Shown piece after piece: positions 1 through 7,945 of a DNA stretch of 64,000 bases. The stretch lies in the NCBI RefSeq assembly GCF_036227265.1, contig NZ_CP109446.1, positions 4,101,001 to 4,165,000 of the forward strand, read 5' to 3'. The number at the start of each line of letters is the position of its first letter. Position 1 is the stretch's first letter. This DNA comes from Streptomyces sp. NBC_01476. GTDB lineage: Bacteria; Actinomycetota; Actinomycetes; Streptomycetales; Streptomycetaceae. The translations under genes and the position numbers were made by a program. Below the pieces are notes generated by a model, which was not told where the DNA came from, did not search any database, and saw only the letters and a program-made list of their open reading frames with translations.

Positions 1-1212
1 GGAGAGGGCGATCACCGGGACTTCGAGCTCCTTGGCGAGGAGCTTGAGGTTACGGGACATGTCGGAGACCTCCTGCTGGCGGCTCTCCGGGCGGCGGGAG
101 CCGCCGGACTGCATCAGCTGGAGGTAGTCGATGACGACCAGCCGCAGGTCGTTGCGCTGTTTGAGGCGGCGGCACTTGGCCCGGATCTCCATCATCGACA
201 GGTTCGGCGAGTCGTCGATGTAGAGCGGCGCCTCGGTGACGTCGGACATCCGGCGCGCGACCTTCGTCCAGTCGTCGTCGGTCATCGTGCCGGAGCGCAT
301 GTGGTGCAGCGCGACCCGGGCCTCCGCGGAGAGCAGCCGCATGGCGATCTCGTTGCGGCCCATCTCCAGCGAGAAGATGACGCTGGGCATCTTGTTGGCG
401 ATCGAGCAGGTGCGCGCGAAGTCCAGCGCCAGCGTCGACTTGCCCATTGCCGGGCGCGCGGCGATGACGATCATCTGACCGGGGTGCAGCCCATTGGTGA
501 GCGAGTCCAGGTCCGTGAAGCCGGTCGGCACCCCGGACATCTGGCCGCTGCGCGAACCGATCGCCTCGATCTCGTCGAGCGCGCCCTCCATGATGTCGCC
601 GAGCGGCAGATAGTCCTCCGAGGTCCGCTGCTCGGTGACCGCGTAGATCTCCGCCTGGGCGTTGTTGACGATCTCGTCGACATCGCCGTCGGCCGCGTAT
701 CCCATCTGCGTGATCCGGGTGCCGGCCTCGACCAGGCGGCGCAGCACCGCCCGCTCGTGGACGATCTCGGCGTAGTACTCGGCGTTGGCGGCGGTCGGCA
801 CCGCGTTGACGAGGGTGTGCAGATAGGGCGTGCCGCCGATCCGGGCGATCTCACCGCGCTTGGTGAGTTCGGCCGCGGTGGTGATCGGGTCGGCGGGCTC
901 ACCGCGGGCGTAGAGGTCGAGGATCGCGTTGTAGATGGTCTCGTGCGCCGGGCGGTAGAAGTCCGCGCCCTTGAGCACCTCCACCACGTCGGCGATGGCG
1001 TCCTTGGAGAGCAACATGCCGCCGAGGACGGACTGTTCGGCGTCCAGGTCCTGCGGGGGCACCCGCTCGAAGCCGCCGTTCTCCCCGAAGCGGCCCGAAC
1101 TCTCCTCGCCCGCGCCCTTCTTGCGGAACGGGCTGACCGCCGGCGGCTCGTCCGGCGGCATCTCCCAGTGGTCGTCGGCGGGTTCGGGCTGGCTCATCCG
1201 GGGTTGGCTCAT
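1..1212 (-). CDS. dnaB: replicative DNA helicase DnaB (3' end outside window)
   Basis: Hexameric helicase that unwinds DNA ahead of the replisome. The visible 404 codons hold the N-terminal DnaB domain (residues about 35-150: LDAEQSVLGGMLL, YNAILDLYARGEP) and part of the RecA-like ATPase with Walker A ARPAMGKST near residue 254 and Walker B LVVIDYLQLM near residue 360. The frame is still open at the left window edge, so the C-terminus is missing. Two tandem starts exist: MSQPR followed by MSQPE, at 1212 and 1197; the first is taken here and either could be used. The gene is downstream of, and on the same strand as, the rpsF-ssb-rpsR-rplI operon, but the MATE gene on the opposite strand lies between. 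Identity is certain; the start is not. Confidence 0.97.
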   Translation of the reverse strand, partial: MSQPRMSQPEPADDHWEMPPDEPPAVSPFRKKGAGEESSGRFGENGGFERVPPQDLDAEQSVLGGMLLSKDAIADVVEVLKGADFYRPAHETIYNAILDLYARGEPADPITTAAELTKRGEIARIGGTPYLHTLVNAVPTAANAEYYAEIVHERAVLRRLVEAGTRITQMGYAADGDVDEIVNNAQAEIYAVTEQRTSEDYLPLGDIMEGALDEIEAIGSRSGQMSGVPTGFTDLDSLTNGLHPGQMIVIAARPAMGKSTLALDFARTCSIANKMPSVIFSLEMGRNEIAMRLLSAEARVALHHMRSGTMTDDDWTKVARRMSDVTEAPLYIDDSPNLSMMEIRAKCRRLKQRNDLRLVVIDYLQLMQSGGSRRPESRQQEVSDMSRNLKLLAKELEVPVIALS

Positions 1213-1379
1213 TCCCGTCACCCTCCCTCCGTCCGACCGGTCCTTCCGGACCCCGCGTGCGTGCCACTCTTTCACGGCACGGCTACCAGAACCGCGCCAC
1301 CCGGCCGCCGCGAAACAGGCGCGTCGGGTACGTCGGGAAGGCTCCACGGTAGGCCCCCGGGGCACCCGGACCAACCCCG

Positions 1380-1468
1380 TTATCCACAGGGGGTGTGGAC
1401 GGCGGCCCGATACCTGTGGAGAACTGCCCCCAACCTGTGTACAGCCCTTGGGACAGCCCTGTGGACAA
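1380..1468. promoter_or_regulatory. cluster of four DnaA boxes upstream of dnaB
   Basis: Four 9-mers fit the actinobacterial DnaA-box pattern within 89 bp: TTATCCACA at 1380-1388, and on the other strand TGTGGACGG at 1394-1402, TGTGGAGAA at 1415-1423 and TGTGGACAA at 1460-1468. They sit in the 443-bp gene-free stretch between divergent dnaB and the MATE gene. A role in dnaB control or DnaA titration is inference. Confidence 0.75.
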
Positions 1469-1620
1469 GCCGCCAATCGGCTGACGGCAACCGCTGTGAC
1501 CTGGCACTTCTTCATCCATAGCCTGTGCAGGAGAAAAACTTTTCCGCCGCGTCCAAGATCGCCACAAACAACGCGGAGGAGATCACTCTACGCAGTCGCC
1601 CGTAATGACTGGACGCTCAC

Positions 1621-1649
1621 TTCACCTCTTACTTGTGGACGATTATGCT
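1621..1649 (+). promoter_or_regulatory. putative promoter of the MATE transporter gene
   Basis: TTCACC at 1621-1626 and TATGCT at 1644-1649, spaced 17 bp, resemble a vegetative (HrdB-type) promoter. The expected transcription start is about 1656, exactly at an in-frame GTG, so a leaderless message is likely. Confidence 0.45.
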
Positions 1650-1655
1650 GTGCCT

Positions 1656-3047
1656 GTGCATCCGGTCGCCGATCCTCCCGAGCAGCAGGACCCCGTCCGC
1701 CTCCCCGGATCCGTGCGCCGCCGCCACGACCGGGAGATCATCGCGCTGGCGCTGCCCGCCTTCGGAGCGCTGGTCGCCGAACCGCTCTTCGTCATGGTGG
1801 ACAGTGCGGTTGTCGGCCATTTCGGCACCGCCCAGCTCGCCGGTCTGGGCGTGGCCGCCGCGCTGCTCACCACCGCGGTCAACATCTTCGTCTTCCTCGC
1901 CTACGCCACCACCGCCGCGGTCGCCCGCCGGGTCGGCGCCGGCGACCTGTCCGCGGCGCTCCGGCAGGGGGTGGACGGCATCTGGCTGGCGCTGCTGCTC
2001 GGCGCCGCGGTGATCGCCGTCGTCCTGTCCACCGCGCCCGGCCTGGTGGACCTCTTCGGCGCCTCCGGCACGGCCGCCCCGTACGCCACCACGTATCTGC
2101 GGATCAGCTCCCTGGGCATCCCGGCGATGCTGGTGGTGCTCGCCGCCACCGGAGTGCTCCGCGGCCTCCAGGACACCCGCACCCCGCTTTACGTGGCTGT
2201 CGGCGGCTTCACCGCCAACGCCGCGCTCAACGCCACCCTGGTCTACGGCGCCGGTCTCGGCATCGCCGGCTCCGCCTGGGGCACGGTCATCGCGCAGAAC
2301 GCCATGGCGGCGGTCTACCTCACCGTGGTGGTCCGCGGGGTGCGCCGCCAGAGCGGGGACACGGCCGGCGGGGACTGGTGGGCGATGCTGCGCCCGGACG
2401 CCGCGGGCATCCGGGCCTGTGCCAAGGCCGGCGTCCCGCTGCTGGTCCGTACCGTCAGCCTGCGGGCGGTGCTGCTGATCGCCACCGCGGTGGCCGCCGG
2501 GCTCGGTGACACCGAGATCGCCGCCCACCAGATCACCCTCACCGTCTGGTCGCTGCTGGCCTTCGCGCTGGACGCCATCGCCATCGCCGGGCAGGCGATC
2601 ATCGGGCGCTACCTGGGCGCCGGTGACGCCCAAGGGGCACAGGCCGCCTGCCGGCGGATGATCGAGTGGGGAGTGGCCTGCGGGCTCGTGCTGGGACTCC
2701 TGGTGGTGGCGGGCCGGCCGCTGATCGGGCCGCTCTTCACCTCGGACCCCTCGGTACGGCACGCGCTGATGTCCGCGCTGCTGGTGGTGGCCGTCGCCCA
2801 GCCGGTCTGCGGTGTGGTCTTCGTGCTCGACGGCGTGCTGATGGGCGCCGGCGACGGGCCGTATCTCGCCTGGTCGATGCTGGTGACGCTGGCCGTCTTC
2901 ACGCCGGCCGCGTTCGCCGTGCCCGCCCTCGGCTGGGGCCTGACCGCTCTGTGGTGGGCGATGACCCTGATGATGCTGACCCGGCTGGCCGCCCTGTGGC
3001 TGCGGGCCCGCTCCGGCCGCTGGATCGTCACCGGCGCGGCTCGCTGA
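1656..3047 (+). CDS. MATE family (DinF-like) efflux transporter
   Basis: Multidrug and toxin extrusion transporter of the inner membrane, expected to have 12 transmembrane helices and to use a cation gradient. The N-terminus reads RRRHDREIIALALPAFGALVAE, then VMVDSAVVGHFGTAQLAGLG, typical of actinobacterial DinF-like MATE proteins; length about 464 aa is normal. No ribosome site precedes any start. GTG 1656 is chosen because a promoter predicts transcription starting there. A longer frame begins at ATG 1605 but contains a TTA codon and promoter-like sequence. It is convergent with rplI, with a parS site and terminator between. Substrate unknown. Confidence 0.85.
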   Translation: MHPVADPPEQQDPVRLPGSVRRRHDREIIALALPAFGALVAEPLFVMVDSAVVGHFGTAQLAGLGVAAALLTTAVNIFVFLAYATTAAVARRVGAGDLSAALRQGVDGIWLALLLGAAVIAVVLSTAPGLVDLFGASGTAAPYATTYLRISSLGIPAMLVVLAATGVLRGLQDTRTPLYVAVGGFTANAALNATLVYGAGLGIAGSAWGTVIAQNAMAAVYLTVVVRGVRRQSGDTAGGDWWAMLRPDAAGIRACAKAGVPLLVRTVSLRAVLLIATAVAAGLGDTEIAAHQITLTVWSLLAFALDAIAIAGQAIIGRYLGAGDAQGAQAACRRMIEWGVACGLVLGLLVVAGRPLIGPLFTSDPSVRHALMSALLVVAVAQPVCGVVFVLDGVLMGAGDGPYLAWSMLVTLAVFTPAAFAVPALGWGLTALWWAMTLMMLTRLAALWLRARSGRWIVTGAAR

Positions 3048-3148
3048 GCGCCGAGCTGGCCCAACCAGCCCACCCAGCCCACCCGGCCCACCCCGGCTGT
3101 GGCCCGGTCACAGCCCGGGCCGTACCGAAAGAACGGGGGCGGACCTCC

Positions 3149-3192
3149 AAAAAAACGAGGGCCGGACCTCCCGAAATCGGGATGTCCGGCCC
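3149..3192 (-). terminator. intrinsic terminator of the rpsF-ssb-rpsR-rplI operon
   Basis: Inverted repeat 3159-3192 has 9-bp outer arms GGGCCGGAC/GTCCGGCCC plus a 5-bp inner stem CCCGA/TCGGG. On the minus strand it is followed by a run of seven T (plus-strand A-run at 3149-3155). This is one of few terminators here with a real U-tract. Confidence 0.85.
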
Positions 3193-3196
3193 ACTG

Positions 3197-3212
3197 TGTT
3201 CCACGTGGAACA
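3197..3212. promoter_or_regulatory. parS: parS-like ParB-binding site, CC/GG class
   Basis: Perfect palindrome GTTCCACGTGGAAC at 3198-3211 with flanking T and A. It is the streptomycete parS sequence with T-to-C and A-to-G changes at symmetrical positions. It lies between convergent rplI and the MATE gene. A degenerate neighbour, GTTCCCCGTGGAAC, lies at 3244-3257. Confidence 0.8.
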
Positions 3213-3268
3213 TTGCGCCTGTTCGCTGCCGAACCCGCCCAACGTTCCCCGTGGAACACCAACCGCAC

Positions 3269-3718
3269 TCAGGCGGCCACGACCTCCAGGTCGAGCACAA
3301 CCGCGACCTCGGGGTGCAGCCGTACCGAGACCTTGTGCGCGCCGAGCGTCTTGATCGGCGCGGTGACCTCGACCCGGCGCTTGTCGACCGCCGGGCCGCC
3401 CGCGGCCTTGATCGCCGAGGCGATGTCGGCCGGGGTGATCGAGCCGAAGAGCCGGCCGGTGTCGCCCGCCCGGGTGCTCAGCTTGACCTTGACGGACTGG
3501 AGCTGAGCCTTGACCGCGTTCGCGTCCTCCAGCGAGTGGATCTCGCGGATGCGGCGGGCGCGGCGGATCTGCTCGACGTCCTTCTCGCCACCCTTGGTCC
3601 ACGCGATGGCGAAGCCCCGCGGGATCAGGTAGTTCCGGGCGTAGCCCGGCTTGACGTCGACGATGTCGCCGGCGGCACCGAGGCCGCTGACCTCGTTGGT
3701 AAGGATGATCTTCGACAT
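3269..3718 (-). CDS. rplI: 50S ribosomal protein L9
   Basis: Binds 23S rRNA domain V of the large subunit. The N-terminal domain is recognised by [20 protein letters not shown] and the [11 protein letters not shown] rRNA-binding loop (residues 24-35), followed by the long connecting helix and C-terminal domain. Length 149 aa is standard. It is the last gene of rpsF-ssb-rpsR-rplI, 17 bp after rpsR, and ends before an intrinsic terminator. Confidence 0.98.
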   Translation of the reverse strand: MSKIILTNEVSGLGAAGDIVDVKPGYARNYLIPRGFAIAWTKGGEKDVEQIRRARRIREIHSLEDANAVKAQLQSVKVKLSTRAGDTGRLFGSITPADIASAIKAAGGPAVDKRRVEVTAPIKTLGAHKVSVRLHPEVAVVLDLEVVAA

Positions 3719-3735
3719 GCTTCGGTCACCCTTCC

Positions 3736-3972
3736 TTATCGAGCGGTCGACGTGTACGGCAGCAGCGCCATCTCACGGCTGTTCTTCACGGCCGTGGCGA
3801 CGTCACGCTGGTGCTGAGTGCAGTTGCCGGTGACGCGGCGGGCACGGATCTTGCCACGGTCAGAAATGAACTTCCGCAGCATGTTCGTGTCCTTGTAGTC
3901 CACGTACACGGTCTTGTCCTTGCAGAACGCGCAGACCTTCTTCTTCGGCTTGCGCGGAGGCGGCTTCGCCAT
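3736..3972 (-). CDS. rpsR: 30S ribosomal protein S18, zinc-binding (C+) form
   Basis: Small-subunit protein that pairs with S6 on 16S rRNA; 78 aa. CAFC near residues 14-17 and CTQH near residue 57 give four possible zinc ligands. This suggests the zinc-containing paralogue; many actinobacteria keep a second zinc-free S18 under Zur control elsewhere. The body motif [17 protein letters not shown] is typical. It lies between ssb and rplI in the replication/ribosome operon. Zinc binding is inferred from residues only. Confidence 0.97.
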   Translation of the reverse strand: MAKPPPRKPKKKVCAFCKDKTVYVDYKDTNMLRKFISDRGKIRARRVTGNCTQHQRDVATAVKNSREMALLPYTSTAR

Positions 3973-4014
3973 GGTGTTTCTCCTATGAGATCAAGAAGTT
4001 GTGGAGGTCCGCCC

Positions 4015-4617
4015 TTAGAAGGGCGGCTCGTCCGAGTAGCCGCCGCCGGAGGAACCGGAGCCGCCGCCCCAGCCACCACCGCCGCCACCGGCCGGGGCAC
4101 CCCCGGCCTGGCCACCGCCGGCCGGTGCACTGGTCGCCCAGGGGTCGTCGGCGGGAGCACCGCCGCCGCCCTGGCCGCCCCAGGAACCACCGCCCTGGCC
4201 GCCGGCACCGCCACCGCCGTAGCCACCCTGCTGACCGCCGCGGCCGCCGCCACCGCTGGTCTTGGTGACCTTCGCGGTGGCGCTCCGCAGGCTGGCGCCG
4301 ACCTCGTCGACATCCAGCTCGTAGACCGTCCGCTTGACGCCTTCACGGTCCTCGTACGACCGCTGCTTCAGGCGGCCCTGCACGATGACGCGCATGCCGC
4401 GCTGGAGCGACTCGGCGACGTTCTCAGCCGCCTGCCGCCAGACCGAGCAGGTCAGGAAGAGGCTTTCGCCGTCCTTCCACTCATTGGTCTGCCGGTCGAA
4501 GGTACGGGGAGTGGACGCGACGCGGAACTTCGCGACCGCCGCACCCGACGGGGTGAAGCGCAGCTCGGGGTCGTCGACGAGATTGCCGACGACCGTGATG
4601 ACGGTCTCGCCTGCCAT
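4015..4617 (-). CDS. ssb: single-stranded DNA-binding protein
   Basis: Coats single-stranded DNA at forks. The OB fold spans residues 1-110 ([38 protein letters not shown]). A long Gly-rich linker follows, ending in the acidic tip SDEPPF used to dock partner proteins. Length 200 aa fits streptomycete SsbA. It is placed between rpsF and rpsR as in most bacteria. The start ATG 4617 follows GAGAGG. Confidence 0.98.
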   Translation of the reverse strand: MAGETVITVVGNLVDDPELRFTPSGAAVAKFRVASTPRTFDRQTNEWKDGESLFLTCSVWRQAAENVAESLQRGMRVIVQGRLKQRSYEDREGVKRTVYELDVDEVGASLRSATAKVTKTSGGGGRGGQQGGYGGGGAGGQGGGSWGGQGGGGAPADDPWATSAPAGGGQAGGAPAGGGGGGWGGGSGSSGGGYSDEPPF

Positions 4618-4659
4618 GGGATGACCTCTCTGGTGACTGCTGCTACTCGGGGGCCCGGA

Positions 4660-4950
4660 CTAGTGCAGTTCCGGACGGAGGACCTTGGTCCGCAGCACCG
4701 ACTCGTTCAGGTTGAGCTGACGGTCGAGCTCCTTGACGACCTCGGGCGAGGCCTTGAGGTCGACGACCGAGTAGATGCCCTCGGGCTTCTTGTTGATCTC
4801 GTAGGCGAGACGACGACGGCCCCAGGTGTCGACCTTCTCCACGTTGCCGCCGCCGTTGCGGACGACGGCGAGGAAGGACTCGATCAGCGGGGAGACAGCG
4901 CGCTCCTCCAGATCGGGGTCGAGAATGAGCATGAGCTCGTAGTGACGCAT
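4660..4950 (-). CDS. rpsF: 30S ribosomal protein S6
   Basis: Small-subunit protein binding S18; 96 aa, beginning [20 protein letters not shown] 4950 is chosen because AAAGGAGGT stands just upstream with ideal spacing; longer frames reaching 5046 lack conservation. It is first gene of rpsF-ssb-rpsR-rplI, divergent from the small membrane protein at 5224. Confidence 0.98.
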   Translation of the reverse strand: MRHYELMLILDPDLEERAVSPLIESFLAVVRNGGGNVEKVDTWGRRRLAYEINKKPEGIYSVVDLKASPEVVKELDRQLNLNESVLRTKVLRPELH

Positions 4951-5223
4951 AGGGGAACCCACCTCCTTTGGACTCAGCGGCCACGGCATTTCCGTGGCAG
5001 GAGGGTTTGTGCTTTGCGTCGCAACGGTAGCGCGGGCCACTGACACTGCCGCCCGAAGACCTCGGGTCGGCCTGATCGTGCCCGCGCGGAGAACCGGTGC
5101 AGACCGTACAGACTACCCGGGCTGGTCCCCCGGGTTGAAATCCGGTCCCTAATGCCCGCAATCTGTACACATCGGGTGTGTAGGGCGCTACCTTGCGCCA
5201 TTGCTCCGTCACGGAGGTGCCCC

Positions 5224-5550
5224 ATGGCACAACAGCACGCGGCACAGACCCACCGGGCCGACCGGGCCCGTCGTCCCAGTCCCTTCTCCCTCAACTCCGA
5301 CGGCCGGCGTCATCCGCTGGAGAACTCCCTGGTCCTGGTCACGCTGGCGCTCGGCTTCGTCGCCTCCATCACCGCGGGATTCGACTTCCTGCACGCGGTG
5401 GCCGCGTGGACCGGTGTGGCCGGCCTGCTGACCGGTGCCTGGGGCCAGTACATCTCGGTGACGACCTCGGAGCGGTACGGCTTCATCATCGGGCTCGGCA
5501 TGTCGGGGATCGGCTTCTACATCGGCATGGCACACGGCGGGTTCGTATAG
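5224..5550 (+). CDS. small conserved integral membrane protein
   Basis: 108 aa with a polar N-terminus (about 30 residues) and three predicted hydrophobic segments: LVLVTLALGFVASITAGF, AVAAWTGVAGLLTGAW and GFIIGLGMSGIGFYIGM. ATG 5224 follows GGAGG at normal spacing. It looks like a family conserved beside rpsF in streptomycetes. I do not recognise a function. It is transcribed away from rpsF and precedes femX on the same strand. Confidence 0.8.
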   Translation: MAQQHAAQTHRADRARRPSPFSLNSDGRRHPLENSLVLVTLALGFVASITAGFDFLHAVAAWTGVAGLLTGAWGQYISVTTSERYGFIIGLGMSGIGFYIGMAHGGFV

Positions 5551-5669
5551 ACCCCGGATCCAGGCCGCGCGGCCGGCCCCCGGTCAGGCCCCCGGCCAGG
5601 CCGCGCGGCCACGCCGTCCGGCCACCGCCCGCCCGGTCCCGGTACCTCCGGTGGCCGCAGCAGGTAGCG

Positions 5670-5737
5670 GGGGCGCTCCCCCCTCGCAGTAGGCTTCGGG
5701 CCAGTAAAGCCCGCTGTCTGAGCATGGGGAGCGCCCC
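5670..5737 (+). promoter_or_regulatory. 12-bp inverted repeat enclosing the femX ribosome site
   Basis: GGGGCGCTCCCC (5670-5681) and its exact complement GGGGAGCGCCCC (5726-5737) flank a 44-nt spacer. The downstream arm contains the GGGGAG ribosome site two bases before ATG 5740. If both arms are transcribed the site would be sequestered; a TAGGCT -10-like hexamer at 5690-5695 might instead start transcription inside the spacer. Confidence 0.45.
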
Positions 5738-5739
5738 GC

Positions 5740-6861
5740 ATGAGCCTGACCCTGAGGACCATCAGCCGCGAGCAGCACCTGGCGTACATCCAGAGCCTGC
5801 CGTCGGCGAGCCACTGCCAGGTCCCGGCATGGGCTGATGTGAAGAACGAGTGGCGGTCGGAGAGCCTCGGCTGGTTCGACGAGAAGTCCGGCCAGATGGT
5901 CGGCGCCGGCCTCGTTCTCTACCGGCAGCTCCCGAAGGTCAAGCGGTACCTGGCGTATCTCCCCGAGGGCCCGGTCATCAACTGGTACGCGCCCAACCTC
6001 GACGAGTGGCTGCAGCCGATGCTCGCCCACCTCAAGTCGCAGGGTGCCTTCACCGTGAAGATGGGCCCGCCGGTGATCATCCGCCGCTGGGACGCCACCG
6101 CGGTCAAGGCGGGCATCGCCGATCCTGACGTCAAGCGGCTGCGGGACGTGGAGGCCACCTTCATCGAACCGCGGGCCTTCGAGGTGGCCGAGCGGCTGCG
6201 CCGGATGGGCTGGCAGCAGGGCGAGGACGGCGGGGCGGGCTTCGGCGACGTACAGCCGCGCTACGTCTACCAGGTCCCGCTGGAGAACCGCTCGCTCGAC
6301 GACATCCTCAAGAACTTCAACCAGCTGTGGCGCCGCAACATCAAGAAGGCCGAGAAGGCCGGCGTGCAGGTGATCCAGGGCGGCTACGACGACCTGGCGG
6401 TCTGGCAGCAGCTCTACGAGATCACCGCCGAGCGCGACCACTTCCGCCCGCGCCCGCTGTCGTACTTCCAGCGGATGTGGACCCGGCTCAACGCCGAGGA
6501 CCCCAACCGGATGCGGCTCTACCTGGCGGTGCACGAGGGCGAGGCGGTGGCCGCGGCCACCATGCTCACCGTCGGCCGCCACGTCTGGTACTCCTACGGC
6601 GCCTCCGCCAACCACAAGCGGGAGGTCCGGCCCTCCAACGCGATGCAGTGGCGGATGCTCCGGGACGCGTACGCGATGGGCGCCAGCGTCTACGATCTGC
6701 GCGGCATCAGCGACTCCCTGGACGAGAGCGATCATCTGTTCGGCCTGATCCAGTTCAAGGTGGGCACCGGCGGCCAGGCTGCCGAATACTTGGGCGAGTG
6801 GGATTTCCCGCTCAACAAGCTGCTCCACAAGGCACTCGACATCTACATGTCGCGCCGCTGA
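5740..6861 (+). CDS. femX: FemX-type peptidoglycan aminoacyltransferase
   Basis: FemABX family enzyme that adds the first cross-bridge amino acid to lipid II from aminoacyl-tRNA; in streptomycetes this is expected to be glycine on LL-DAP. The 373-aa protein has the tandem GNAT-like fold of the family; conserved stretches include CQVPAWADVKNEW, YVYQVPLENRSLDDILKNF and SYGASANHKREVRPSNAMQW, followed by the YDLRGISDSLDESDHLFGL block near the end. ATG 5740 has GGGGAG upstream. An alanine-racemase-like gene follows 36 bp later, probably in the same operon. Confidence 0.9.
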   Translation: MSLTLRTISREQHLAYIQSLPSASHCQVPAWADVKNEWRSESLGWFDEKSGQMVGAGLVLYRQLPKVKRYLAYLPEGPVINWYAPNLDEWLQPMLAHLKSQGAFTVKMGPPVIIRRWDATAVKAGIADPDVKRLRDVEATFIEPRAFEVAERLRRMGWQQGEDGGAGFGDVQPRYVYQVPLENRSLDDILKNFNQLWRRNIKKAEKAGVQVIQGGYDDLAVWQQLYEITAERDHFRPRPLSYFQRMWTRLNAEDPNRMRLYLAVHEGEAVAAATMLTVGRHVWYSYGASANHKREVRPSNAMQWRMLRDAYAMGASVYDLRGISDSLDESDHLFGLIQFKVGTGGQAAEYLGEWDFPLNKLLHKALDIYMSRR

Positions 6862-6897
6862 CCGGCCGACTCGCACAAGGAAGGTCTTGACCAGGCC

Positions 6898-7938
6898 ATG
6901 GCGCTCACCCTGTACGTCGACTCCGCACGCTGGCGTGCCCACCATCAGTCCGTGGTTGACCAGTTCCCCGGCATCGTGCCGGTCTGCAAGGGGAACGGCT
7001 ACGGCTTCGGCCACGAGCGGCTCGCCGACGAGGCGACCCGGCTGCGGGCCGGCATGCTCGCCGTCGGCACCACGTACGAGGCGGCCCGGATCAAGGACTT
7101 CTTCGGCGGCGATCTGCTGGTGCTGACCCCGTACCGGCTCGGCGAGGAGCCGGTACCGCTGCCCGACCGGGCGATCCGCTCGGTCTCCTCGGTGGAGGGC
7201 GTACGCGGCCTGGTGGGCGCCCGGGTGGTGATCGAGGTGATGAGCTCCATGCGGCGGCACGGCGTCGCCGAGGACGACCTGGTGAAGCTGCACACCGCGA
7301 TCGACGACGTGCGGCTGGAGGGCTTCGCCATTCACCTGCCGCTGGACCGTACCGACGGCAGCGAGGCGGTGGAGGAGGTCTTCGCCTGGATGGAGCGGCT
7401 GCGGGCCGCCCGGCTGCCGCTGCACACCATGTTCGTCAGCCATCTGAAGGCCACCGAGCTGGCCACGCTCCAGCAGCAGTTCCCGCAGACCAAGTTCCGG
7501 GCCCGGATCGGCACCCAGCTGTGGCTCGGCGACCACGACGCCACCGAGTACCGCGGCGCGGTGCTGGACGTCACCCGGATCGCCAAGGGCGAGCGGTACG
7601 GCTACCGGCAGGAGAAGTCGGCGGCGGACGGCCACCTGGTGGTGGTGGCCGGCGGCACCTCGCACGGCGTCGGCCTGGAGGCTCCCAAGGCGCTGCACGG
7701 GCTGATGCCGCGGGCCAAGGGCGTGGCGCGGGCCGGCCTCGCCACCGTCAACCGCAACCTGTCGCCCTTCGTGTGGGCCGGCAAGCAGCGGTGGTTCGCC
7801 GAGCCGCCGCACATGCAGGTCTCGATCCTCTTCCTGCCGAGCGACGTGGCGCCGCCCGCGGTCGGCGACGAGCTGGTGGCGCATCTGCGGCACACCACGA
7901 CCCAGTTCGACCGGGTCGTGGACCGCAACCCCTCCTGA
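6898..7938 (+). CDS. alanine racemase-like PLP protein
   Basis: 346 aa, related to fold-III PLP enzymes of the alanine racemase family. The PLP lysine motif reads VCKGNGYGFG with K31; ERYGYR near residue 235 may supply the second catalytic Tyr, and TQLWLGD corresponds to the dimer-side motif. The usual VGYADG block is replaced by VAGGTSHG and the C-terminal barrel is short, so it may act on another substrate or be non-catalytic. It follows femX by 36 bp, which suggests a role in wall precursor supply. It ends 7 bp from the convergent GT87 gene. Confidence 0.75.
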   Translation: MALTLYVDSARWRAHHQSVVDQFPGIVPVCKGNGYGFGHERLADEATRLRAGMLAVGTTYEAARIKDFFGGDLLVLTPYRLGEEPVPLPDRAIRSVSSVEGVRGLVGARVVIEVMSSMRRHGVAEDDLVKLHTAIDDVRLEGFAIHLPLDRTDGSEAVEEVFAWMERLRAARLPLHTMFVSHLKATELATLQQQFPQTKFRARIGTQLWLGDHDATEYRGAVLDVTRIAKGERYGYRQEKSAADGHLVVVAGGTSHGVGLEAPKALHGLMPRAKGVARAGLATVNRNLSPFVWAGKQRWFAEPPHMQVSILFLPSDVAPPAVGDELVAHLRHTTTQFDRVVDRNPS

Positions 7939-7945
7939 GAACCGC

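Noticed and set aside
1605-1655. Upstream start of the MATE gene at ATG 1605
   Set aside because: This stretch contains a TTA codon, unusual for a core gene, and a good -35/-10 pair whose start falls at GTG 1656.
3244-3257. Tenth parS site, GTTCCCCGTGGAAC
   Set aside because: The central CACGTG is broken by one base, so ParB binding is doubtful. It may be a decaying copy.
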